Assembly (NCBI GenBank): GCA_017508505.1
Contig: JAFVYT010000061.1
Span: 1-7,983, forward strand
Length of the DNA stretch: 7,983 bases
Reading direction: 5' to 3'
Source: Clostridia bacterium
GTDB taxonomy: Bacteria > Bacillota_A > Clostridia > Oscillospirales > SIG627
The position numbers and the translations under genes were made by a program. Below, piece after piece: positions 1 to 6,003 of this stretch (its first letter is position 1; every line of letters starts with the position of its first letter). Below the pieces are notes generated by a model. That model saw only the letters and a list, made by a program, of their open reading frames with translations, was not told the origin of the DNA and did not search any database.

Positions 1-20
1 ACGTTGCGTTCCAGCTTCAT
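1..20 (-). CDS. Start of an unidentified gene downstream of the GRE (partial, runs off left edge)
   Basis: An ATG at 20-18 lies four bases after the GRE stop codon. It opens a frame reading MKLERN before the window ends. An AAAGGA-like ribosome binding site lies about ten bases upstream, inside the last codons of the GRE gene. The close spacing suggests a fourth gene of the same operon. Only six residues are visible, so the product cannot be identified, and the start itself is an inference from spacing. The next gene would be informative for the GRE substrate, for example a dehydrogenase, kinase, aldolase or transporter. Confidence 0.4.
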
Positions 21-24
21 AGCA

Positions 25-2238
25 TTACATTCCTTTCAAAAAGCGTTTGATGACAAGGGTTCTGAATTCGGGAGAGAGGCTGGCAAAATATGCCGTAAAG
101 CCCGTAACACGCACCACCAGATCCGGATGACGGTCGGGGTCCTCGTGAGCCTCCATCAGAGTCTTCTCGTCTAAAATGTTGATGTTGATGAGGGTACCGC
201 CCTCGCGGAAGTGCCCCAGCACAAACTGCTTGACGATCTCGATCCCTTCCTGATCGGGGCGAAGGTTCGGGTCAAACTCGATCTGAAGCGGTGCCGTGTT
301 GCCTCGGCCACACTGCACCGAGGCGATGCCTCTTGCCTGAGCGGTGGGAGCACCGTCCCGACGGAAGCCGGGATTGGGGTTGGCCCCGTGGGAGATGGGC
401 TCGCCCCTTCTCCTTCCGTTGGGGGTCGCACCGACGCATTTTCCGTATTCAATGCTTCTGGCCCAGGAGAACCATCCGGGCACGAGCCTGCGCCCTTGGG
501 GCATCTCTTCCTCCGTTACGGTTTTCGTCCAGACCTCCGTCAGGCGCTTGGCCCAGCGGTCGGCAGAGCTCCCTCCGCTGCAGTAGCGTGGCGCGGAGGA
601 GAGGATGAGGCGCGTGCGCTCCTCGGGGAAGTTCTGCTCCAGCGCGGTCAGAACCGTTTCCCAATCCAGCACACCTTCCTTTTCCACCCGATCCTCCAAG
701 GCCCCGAAGGAGTCGGCCACCACGGCAAGGCCCGCTCCGTCCACACCGACGGTGAAAAGGGATGCCGCTTGAGAAGCGTCCCGTCCCGTTTCGATGGTAT
801 TCTCCATCAAAAGGTTCATCACGATCTCGGGGGTCACCTCCCACTGGTGATCCAGATGGAGGTTGACGCCTTGGGCGGTGACGTGCACGGCGCACTTCAG
901 ATGCTCGCAGAAAAGGGAGAAGAGCCGCTCGGTGGAGTAGTGTTTCTCTTTCTTCATTTCCTCCAGCGCCACGTCAAAGACCTTGGCGACGTTGACCTTG
1001 ACCGTGTCGTTCATGGGGTATTCCTTCCCGGGGACGCACATCCAGTTGCATCCTACGGCAATGCGTTCACGGGCGGTTTTTTTGTCCACCCCATTTTTCA
1101 TATACCCCTCGGTCAGCGCCTTGTCGTTGCAAAATCTGGGCCAACCGTTTTTGTTTTTCAATAAATAATAGATGCCCTTCTCCACGACCCGCTCGTCGCA
1201 GTTTTCATGGACGCGGATCGTCAGGTTGCAGGAGATGTTCAGGCTGTCTGCCGCCTCCAGACAGAGAAAGGTCAGTTCGTTGGTTAGATCTCGGTCGTTT
1301 TCGTCCACACCCGAAAGCTGATAGTAGTGAGGATCGATCAAAAGGAGATTTGCAATGAGAAATTTTGCCTTTTCATCGTCCAGGATCCCGGCCGCCTTGT
1401 CCCGCAGATAGTAGGGGTACAAGAGAGTATCCAACTGAAAGCCCGCGCCGTCACGGGTGCAGATGCGAGCCGCACAGTTAAAGTACGCCGCCCACTGACA
1501 GACCTCGTGAAGGGTCTCGGGCTTGCCCAAGCGGATCCTTTCGTTCACCCGAAGCATCTCCTTCAGATTCTCCAGGATCTCAGGGCGCTTTTCCTTCTCG
1601 ATCAAGTCGCGGATGGCCCCGATGTGGCGATCGATGAAGGCTACGATGGAGAGCAGCACCCGACGCTCTGCCTCGTAAAAGGCCTTTTTGTCGGGATTTT
1701 TCTTTTCGTAAAAATCGATTTTTTCCAGAAGTCCTCCGAAGCCCAGGGCAAAGCCGATGCGATAGTCGCAGGCAAAGTGCGCGTCGGAGTCGATTCCCGT
1801 TTGAATGTTGTACTTTTTTTGCAGGGGCTTCAGATCATCGTAGGGAAAACGGATTTCGTCCCAGCGCTTGGACCACTGAGTGGTGGCCGACTTCATAAAT
1901 TCCAGCGTCTTGGGCTTATTCTTGAGCCAATCGGGCATATAGTGCAGGTCTCCGCGATAGTTGACCAGCATATCCCGCCATCTGCCGCACAGCATCTCCA
2001 AGGGATCCACGTACGGAGGGTGGGCATCCATCACCCGACAGAAATTCTCCGTCATCCCGTCGTAGCCGTAAAAGCTTCCGCTTTCACTGTTGTACCACGG
2101 AATGACCTCATATTCCTCGGGCAGGGGAACGGTGCCGAAATCATCCAGATCGGTGTAGCCGTTCTGGATTCTTTTTTCCTTTGTGTGGCGGGTCTTCGTT
2201 TCCCGAAGCATCGCCAGTCGGTCAGCGTATGAAAGCAT
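25..2238 (-). CDS. Glycyl radical enzyme, pyruvate formate-lyase (PFL-like) family, unknown substrate
   Basis: This is a 737-residue member of the PFL/glycyl radical enzyme family, oxygen-sensitive cytoplasmic enzymes that carry out dehydration, C-C, C-N or C-S cleavage. The C-terminal radical loop is present as RVTGFTAYF; the radical glycine is G713 (codon 102-100). The thiyl cysteine is C397 (codon 1050-1048) in AVGCNWMCVPGKE. This aligns with GCVEPQVPGK of diol dehydratase-type GREs, but the usual glutamate two residues after the cysteine is W399, and a second cysteine, C401, follows. Other family blocks are present: GATPNGRRRGEP, NPGFRRDGAPTA and a TLININILD segment before the glycine loop. 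Length is near PFL (about 760). I chose ATG 2238 because AAAAGGG lies 9 bases upstream and it overlaps the activase end by 17 nt. A longer frame reaches a GTG at 2286 but would add 16 residues deep inside the activase gene. It is not a canonical PFL, which has adjacent cysteines, and not a recognised GCxE dehydratase, decarboxylase or lyase. The family is certain; the reaction is unknown. Confidence 0.95.
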   Translation of the reverse strand: MLSYADRLAMLRETKTRHTKEKRIQNGYTDLDDFGTVPLPEEYEVIPWYNSESGSFYGYDGMTENFCRVMDAHPPYVDPLEMLCGRWRDMLVNYRGDLHYMPDWLKNKPKTLEFMKSATTQWSKRWDEIRFPYDDLKPLQKKYNIQTGIDSDAHFACDYRIGFALGFGGLLEKIDFYEKKNPDKKAFYEAERRVLLSIVAFIDRHIGAIRDLIEKEKRPEILENLKEMLRVNERIRLGKPETLHEVCQWAAYFNCAARICTRDGAGFQLDTLLYPYYLRDKAAGILDDEKAKFLIANLLLIDPHYYQLSGVDENDRDLTNELTFLCLEAADSLNISCNLTIRVHENCDERVVEKGIYYLLKNKNGWPRFCNDKALTEGYMKNGVDKKTARERIAVGCNWMCVPGKEYPMNDTVKVNVAKVFDVALEEMKKEKHYSTERLFSLFCEHLKCAVHVTAQGVNLHLDHQWEVTPEIVMNLLMENTIETGRDASQAASLFTVGVDGAGLAVVADSFGALEDRVEKEGVLDWETVLTALEQNFPEERTRLILSSAPRYCSGGSSADRWAKRLTEVWTKTVTEEEMPQGRRLVPGWFSWARSIEYGKCVGATPNGRRRGEPISHGANPNPGFRRDGAPTAQARGIASVQCGRGNTAPLQIEFDPNLRPDQEGIEIVKQFVLGHFREGGTLININILDEKTLMEAHEDPDRHPDLVVRVTGFTAYFASLSPEFRTLVIKRFLKGM

Positions 2239-2992
2239 ATTGTGATACCCTTTTCCATGTCGCTTCGTCGGGGACGGAAAAGGCACGCATCTCGATGCCG
2301 CAGGCCTTTGCCTTTTCCAGCCCCAGGGGGTGATAGGGGAGAAGTCGGTACTCCCGTACCGAGTCCAGACCCTTTAAAAACTGTGATATCTCGGGAATCC
2401 CCTGATCGATCTCGGGAATCACGGGGGTGCTTGCCACCGTGGGAATCCCCAATTCGTTCAAGCGTCTGAAATGCTCCGGAATCGTCTCATTCCCCACACC
2501 GGTGTAGGTGCGGTGCAGGTTACAATCCCAAATCTTGAAATCCGCCATAACAAGATCCACGGCGGAAAGGATTGCCTCGTCCCAGAGGATCAGAGAGGTC
2601 TCCACGGCAGTGTGAAGCCCCTCTTGCTTGCAAAGGGGGATCATCTCCAAAAGAAAGTCCCGCTGCATCAGGGGCTCTCCTCCGGAAAAGGTCACGCCGC
2701 CGTTTTTTCCGTAATAGCTCTGATCCGCAAGGAGCGCTTCCAAAAGCTCTTGGGGGGTGTACTCCGTTCCGCATTCCGTTCTTGCACCGGAAAAGCAGCC
2801 CTCGTCGCATTTTCCGCAGCCGATGCACTTTTCGGGGTAAAGGAGAAGCTGCTTTTTCGGAGAAATGCACTCGGGATTGTGGCACCACGCGCAGTGCAGG
2901 GGACAGCCCTTAAAGAATACCGTCGTGCGGATTCCGGGACCGTCGTGAAGAGAGAAGCGTTGCAGATCCGTAATGAGGCCTGTTTTTTTCAT
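2222..2992 (-). CDS. Glycyl radical enzyme activating protein (radical SAM)
   Basis: This 256-residue radical SAM enzyme is expected to install the glycyl radical on the GRE encoded immediately downstream, using S-adenosylmethionine and a 4Fe-4S cluster. The cluster motif CxxxCxxC is C30-C34-C37 (GCPLHCAWCHNPE). One ferredoxin-like motif follows, CIGCGKCDEGC (C56, C59, C62, C66). SGGEP at 103-107 is the SAM-binding motif, with GGVTF just before it. ADFKIWD near 150-156 and YTGVGNE at 163-169 match activase family blocks, and LLPYHPLG at 217-224 is the conserved C-terminal strand. Many activases of dehydratase-type GREs are about 300 residues and carry two auxiliary clusters; this one has a single complete motif, while PFL activase has none. 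It starts one base after the stop of the BNR gene (TAA-A-ATG) with only a weak ribosome binding site, so translational coupling is likely. It ends 17 nt inside the GRE gene. The N-terminal region (FSLHDGPGIRTTVFFKGC) is intact. Confidence 0.95.
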   Translation of the reverse strand: MKKTGLITDLQRFSLHDGPGIRTTVFFKGCPLHCAWCHNPECISPKKQLLLYPEKCIGCGKCDEGCFSGARTECGTEYTPQELLEALLADQSYYGKNGGVTFSGGEPLMQRDFLLEMIPLCKQEGLHTAVETSLILWDEAILSAVDLVMADFKIWDCNLHRTYTGVGNETIPEHFRRLNELGIPTVASTPVIPEIDQGIPEISQFLKGLDSVREYRLLPYHPLGLEKAKACGIEMRAFSVPDEATWKRVSQYAFIR

Positions 2993-2993
2993 T

Positions 2994-3992
2994 TTAAAGA
3001 CCGATTTCCTTCTTGTCCATCAGGCATAGGATCAATTTGTGATCTGCCTTTTGAAACTTTCTTTCGGGACTTTCGTAATAGGTGATCAAAATTTCCTTTT
3101 CGGTAAAGTACAGCATCGGATAGCCGTAGCCCTTCATCGGGTCGGACTCCGGCTCGCAGATCCTTTCCCATCGGACACAGTCACAGCTTTTGGCAAGGCA
3201 AAGGGGAGATCGGGGATACTGATGCTTCAGCCCGGGGAAGGAGTTTGCCCATACGGCGAAAAACAGGTCGGAGTGGGCGTCATAGGAAATCGTGAAGGGA
3301 GCGCAGGGACTGCGAAGCTCCGAGGGCTCCGCCTTCGTCCAGGTTACACCGTCATCATAGGATTCGGAGTGGTACAGATAGCCGTATCCGGTACGCATAT
3401 ACATATGGACGACGTCGTCCTTGCCTTGTGTAACCATCGGCTCGCAAAGCTGATCCACGTTCTCTGCGGGGAGCCAATTGCCCTCCTGCCAGCTCTTTCC
3501 CTCATCGTCGGAATAAAAGCATCCCGACCAGCCGCTTTTTTCAAACAGCTCCTCGGTGAGAAATTCCTCGGGCACGTAGCAAACGGGGATCAAAAGCCGC
3601 CCCGTGTGAGTGCGAAGGATGCGGTGGTTCATCAGGTAGTAGCAGCCGGGCTTTTGATTGATGATCCCGCCCATCACAAAGCTTCTTCCGTCGTCGTAGG
3701 AGAAGGCGGTGTGAAAGTCGGCACCCTTGATGGCGGCGATCTTCGGATCTGAGCTCAGGGTGCGAACCACGGTCATCAGGCTCTTGTCCTTTAAACGGAT
3801 CAGGTTCGCGTTGGCCGTGATGGAGCCGATGGGAACGGTCCACTCCTCCTTGGTGGTGCGAAACAGATCGTCGCTTTTCAAAAAATGCTTTCCGTCTACC
3901 GAGGAGTAGGTCAAAAGCAGATCTCCGTCCAAAGCCACGGCGGCTCCGGTTCCGATCAGGTTGTATTCCGCAAGACAGCGTTTGAACATCAT
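2994..3992 (-). CDS. Cytoplasmic sialidase-like BNR/Asp-box repeat protein
   Basis: This is a 332-residue beta-propeller protein of the sialidase-like (BNR_2) superfamily. Three clear Asp boxes of the SxDxGxxW/F type are visible: SYDDGRSF (98-105), SDDEGKSW (161-168) and SYDDGVTW (211-218). Degenerate copies lie near 30-37 and 267-275. Spacing of about 50-60 residues fits successive propeller blades. CEPM (183-186) followed by MYMRTGYGYLYHSES is typical of this superfamily. I see no signal peptide or membrane segment, so it should be cytoplasmic, unlike secreted mucin-degrading sialidases. I cannot identify a full arginine triad or nucleophilic tyrosine, so sialidase activity is not supported; it could be another glycosidase, a lyase or a binding protein. 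ATG 3992 is the first of two consecutive ATGs and has GGAAGGA 6-7 bases upstream. It is the first gene of the GRE operon, 1 nt before the activase, so it probably handles the GRE substrate or its glycosylated precursor (inference). Confidence 0.85.
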   Translation of the reverse strand: MMFKRCLAEYNLIGTGAAVALDGDLLLTYSSVDGKHFLKSDDLFRTTKEEWTVPIGSITANANLIRLKDKSLMTVVRTLSSDPKIAAIKGADFHTAFSYDDGRSFVMGGIINQKPGCYYLMNHRILRTHTGRLLIPVCYVPEEFLTEELFEKSGWSGCFYSDDEGKSWQEGNWLPAENVDQLCEPMVTQGKDDVVHMYMRTGYGYLYHSESYDDGVTWTKAEPSELRSPCAPFTISYDAHSDLFFAVWANSFPGLKHQYPRSPLCLAKSCDCVRWERICEPESDPMKGYGYPMLYFTEKEILITYYESPERKFQKADHKLILCLMDKKEIGL

Positions 3993-4021
3993 GGTGCATC
4001 CTTCCGTTTTTTCTACCTTTT

Positions 4022-4050
4022 ATTATATCGGGCTTTCGTTGTTTCGGAAA
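4022..4050 (-). promoter_or_regulatory. Candidate promoter of the BNR-activase-GRE operon
   Basis: Read on the minus strand, a perfect TATAAT lies at 4027-4022. At 16-18 bases upstream only poor -35 matches occur (TTTCCG at 4050-4045 with 17-bp spacing). The predicted start point near 4015 would leave a leader of about 23 nt holding the GGAAGGA ribosome binding site at 4005-3999. A strong -10 with a weak -35 is typical of activator-dependent promoters and fits control by the divergent AraC-family gene. The -10 is seen in the sequence; activator dependence is inferred. Confidence 0.6.
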
Positions 4051-4084
4051 GAGAGAATGAGAACAAAAAAACGCTTGACAGGTT

Positions 4085-4126
4085 TTGCTTTTTCGCTTTT
4101 TGAAAAGATATGGTTGATTTTTTCGC
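4085..4126. repeat. Direct repeat TTG(C/A)T5-6CGC, candidate regulator operator
   Basis: Two near-identical copies lie in the divergent intergenic region: TTGCTTTTTCGC at 4085-4096 and TTGATTTTTTCGC at 4114-4126, differing by one base and one extra T. They are offset by about 30 bp, close to three helical turns, and lie upstream of the operon -35 region. The right copy overlaps the -35 of the AraC-family gene. AraC-family regulators usually bind direct repeats, so this is a reasonable operator candidate. The region is T-rich, which makes chance similarity a real possibility. Confidence 0.35.
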
Positions 4127-4142
4127 ATCAAAGGGATATGAT
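4114..4142 (+). promoter_or_regulatory. Candidate sigma-A-type promoter of the AraC-family gene
   Basis: TTGATT at 4114-4119 and TATGAT at 4137-4142 are separated by exactly 17 bp, close to the TTGACA/TATAAT consensus. The predicted start point is near 4149. The strong AGGAGG ribosome binding site is at 4161-4166, 9 bases before ATG 4176. A perfect TTGACA further left (4075-4080) has no -10 at usable spacing, so I prefer this pair. Confidence 0.65.
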
Positions 4143-4175
4143 AGAGAAAAGCGAGAAAAAAGGAGGAGAAAAGCA

Positions 4176-5030
4176 ATGGAGCAAACGGGAAAGAGTCTTT
4201 CCTTTCGCATCCGCGGGATGACCGTGGAAACGCGCATTGACGGCTTTCGTACCTCCTCGGCGATCCAGCCCCGCTCCTTTTCCAACCATTCCCATACGGC
4301 CTTTGAGGTCTACTTTTTGGAGGAGGGGAGCCTTACGGTGAGCCTTGAGGGACAGCGGATCACCCTGCAGAAGGGGGACGTGTTCCTCATTTTCCCGGGG
4401 GTGGTGCACCGCTTGGAGGCCGTAGGGGAGAGGTCTGCAAAGTTCAATTTGCGCTTTCTTTTGTCCGAGCCGCTTTCTCTTACGGAGTCTCCCGCCTTTC
4501 TCCGATTGGAGCTGCAGGATGCCCTTCGGGAGGAGATCTTCTCCAACATCGCCTTTCTCCGTGCCCATCAGGAGCGGAGTGCCACGGAGCAAAGCGCATT
4601 TCGGATCCGCTCTTACCTAGGGATGCTCATCAGCGACATCCTGCCCTTCCTATTGCCAAAGGGACGGGAGAGGACGGAGGCAGAGCAGGAAAACACCCGT
4701 CTGGAGCGAAGCATCCGTCTGGAAAACTTTTTCCTTGCCCATTACGGGGAAAACGTTACTTTGGAGGATCTGGCAAGCACGCTGCATTACAGCAAGACCC
4801 ACGTCAACCGCATTCTCCGACAGAGCCTTGGAGCCAGCTTTTCCGAGAAGCTCTCGGAGGTTCGCATCGGCGTGGCCAAGGAGCTTCTGGAGGAGAGCGC
4901 GCTTCCCATCTCCAGGATCGGGGAGCGCTGCGGGTATTCCACCCTTCGGGGCTTCGAGCTCTTCTTTTTCAAAATGACGGGGCTCCTCCCGCGGGAGTAC
5001 CGTGCCAAAAGAACGAAAAAGCAACCTTGA
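4176..5030 (+). CDS. AraC-family transcriptional regulator with N-terminal cupin domain
   Basis: This 284-residue regulator has an N-terminal cupin ligand-binding domain (about 36-90): HSHTAFEVYFLEEGSL with H38, H40 and E44, then QKGDVFLIFPGVVHRLEA with H78. A linker follows, then the C-terminal AraC DNA-binding domain (about 180-276) with two helix-turn-helix units. The first is around 195-216 (TLEDLASTLHYSKTHVNRIL). The second is around 244-274, with the signature CGYSTLRGF and the family ending GLLPREYR. I chose ATG 4176 over an in-frame ATG at 4110 because AGGAGG lies 9 bases upstream and because 4110 precedes the predicted promoter. It is divergent from the GRE operon across 183 bp, so it is the natural candidate to sense the operon's sugar or related substrate and activate it (inference). 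Its stop codon lies in the loop of the terminator. Confidence 0.93.
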   Translation: MEQTGKSLSFRIRGMTVETRIDGFRTSSAIQPRSFSNHSHTAFEVYFLEEGSLTVSLEGQRITLQKGDVFLIFPGVVHRLEAVGERSAKFNLRFLLSEPLSLTESPAFLRLELQDALREEIFSNIAFLRAHQERSATEQSAFRIRSYLGMLISDILPFLLPKGRERTEAEQENTRLERSIRLENFFLAHYGENVTLEDLASTLHYSKTHVNRILRQSLGASFSEKLSEVRIGVAKELLEESALPISRIGERCGYSTLRGFELFFFKMTGLLPREYRAKRTKKQP

Positions 5031-5043
5031 CGGTTGCTTTTTT
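5016..5043. terminator. Bidirectional intrinsic terminator between convergent genes
   Basis: The stem GCAACC (5021-5026) pairs with GGTTGC (5032-5037) around a 5-base loop. It is flanked by AAAAA on the left (5016-5020) and TTTTTT on the right (5038-5043), which can extend the stem. On the plus strand it ends in a U tract for the AraC-family gene. On the minus strand the A tract becomes a U tract for rsgA. The left arm lies in the last codons of the regulator and its TGA (5028-5030) lies in the loop; the right T tract touches the rsgA stop codon. Confidence 0.85.
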
Positions 5044-6001
5044 ATCGCCTTGTTTTTTTCTTTCCCATATCCCAGGAGGGGGTTTTTGCCAGCTCCTCGT
5101 AAAGGGTCACGTAGCTTTCGTGACGGGACGGAGCGATCTCGCCCGCCTGCACCCCTTCCAGAATGCGGCATCCGTCCTCGGTTCGGTGGGAGCACTTGGT
5201 GTACCTGCACGAGCCCAGATAAGGGGAAAACTCGGGGAAGGTAAACACAAGGTCGTCCTTCTCCATAAAAAAGAATCGTTCAAAGTCCAAAAGGGAAAAG
5301 CCGGGAGTATCCGCAACGTAAACGGGATCCTCCTTGCCCAAACGGCTTGAAATGTCAAAGAGGGTGCTTTGACGGGTGGTGTGCTTGCCCCTTTGGGTCT
5401 TTTCGCTCAAAAGGCCCGTCTCCTGCCGAAGCTCGGGGAACAGACCGTTGATCAGGGTGCTCTTTCCCACGCCGCTGGCACCTGCCATGGCACAGACCTG
5501 CCCACGGATGCAGGGGTAAAGGAGCGCCTTGGCCTCCTCCTTTTCCAAGTTGGAAACGGCAAAGGCAGAGAATCCCGCCCTGCGGTAAAGGCTCACGAGC
5601 TCCTCGGCACGTTTGGGATCCAGCTCCTTTTTCGTAAAGACGAGCACCGCCTCGATCCCGTTGTGTCGGGCGATGGAAAGGAGCTTGTCTACGGAAAGGA
5701 GCACGGGCTCGGGCTCCCGCACCGCCACCACCAGAAAGAGGGTGTCCAGATTGGCAAGGGGAGGACGGATGAGCACGTTTTTTCTCTCCAGAACACGGGT
5801 GATCAGACCTCTCGCACCCATCTGTCTTTGCTTTTGACCGATTGGCTCCTCCAGGCTGATCTCCACCAAATCCCCCGCTACGGGGCTGGTTTCCCCGCGG
5901 CGAAAGGCGCCCTTGGCAAAGCAAAGAATGGTCTCCTCGGGGGTTCTGACGGTGTAAAGACCGCCGCTGAGGCTGAGGATGCGTCCGAATTGCGTTGCCA
6001 T
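5042..6001 (-). CDS. rsgA: Ribosome small subunit-dependent GTPase RsgA
   Basis: This 319-residue circularly permuted GTPase takes part in late 30S subunit maturation. It has an N-terminal OB-fold (about 1-75), then G motifs in permuted order: G4 TKKE (123-126), G1/P-loop GASGVGKST (174-182), a switch I region with RGKHTTR (204-210), and G3 DTPGF (231-235). The C-terminal zinc knuckle is CRYTKCSHRTEDGC, with ligands C265, C270, H272 and C278. Length is normal for the family. ATG 6001 lies two bases after the kinase stop codon (TGA-GT-ATG), with AAGGAAG inside the end of the kinase gene as ribosome binding site, so coupling is likely. In Bacillus subtilis the orthologue CpgA is reported as a PrkC phosphorylation target, which fits this operon. 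The G4 motif differs from NKxD: T replaces N, common in relatives, and E occupies the guanine-reading Asp position, which is unusual. Confidence 0.97.
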   Translation of the reverse strand: MATQFGRILSLSGGLYTVRTPEETILCFAKGAFRRGETSPVAGDLVEISLEEPIGQKQRQMGARGLITRVLERKNVLIRPPLANLDTLFLVVAVREPEPVLLSVDKLLSIARHNGIEAVLVFTKKELDPKRAEELVSLYRRAGFSAFAVSNLEKEEAKALLYPCIRGQVCAMAGASGVGKSTLINGLFPELRQETGLLSEKTQRGKHTTRQSTLFDISSRLGKEDPVYVADTPGFSLLDFERFFFMEKDDLVFTFPEFSPYLGSCRYTKCSHRTEDGCRILEGVQAGEIAPSRHESYVTLYEELAKTPSWDMGKKKTRR

Positions 6002-6003
6002 AC

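Noticed and set aside
211..1164. Long plus-strand open frame opposite the GRE
   Set aside because: It lies wholly antisense to a strongly conserved gene, shows no recognisable domain and has no ribosome binding site; it follows from the codon composition of the GRE gene.
1327..2232. Plus-strand open frame opposite the GRE N-terminal part
   Set aside because: Antisense shadow of the GRE reading frame, with no recognisable motifs and no promoter nearby.
2239..2286. Upstream GTG start of the GRE giving 753 residues
   Set aside because: It would extend deep into the activase gene and lacks a good ribosome binding site; ATG 2238 has AAAAGGG at good spacing and begins the family-like sequence.
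4075..4080. Perfect TTGACA on the plus strand in the divergent region
   Set aside because: No -10-like hexamer occurs 16-19 bp downstream (17 bp gives TTTTGA); the nearest TATxxT is about 28 bp away. The TTGATT/TATGAT pair is a better promoter for the regulator.
4065..4082. Possible catabolite-repression (cre-like) site around the minus-strand CTGTCAAGCG
   Set aside because: It has one extra base between TG and AAGCG compared with the cre consensus and its right half does not match, so I do not call it.
4110..4175. Upstream ATG start of the AraC-family regulator giving 306 residues
   Set aside because: The extra residues are Lys/Arg-rich translation of the promoter and ribosome-binding region; AGGAGG points to ATG 4176.
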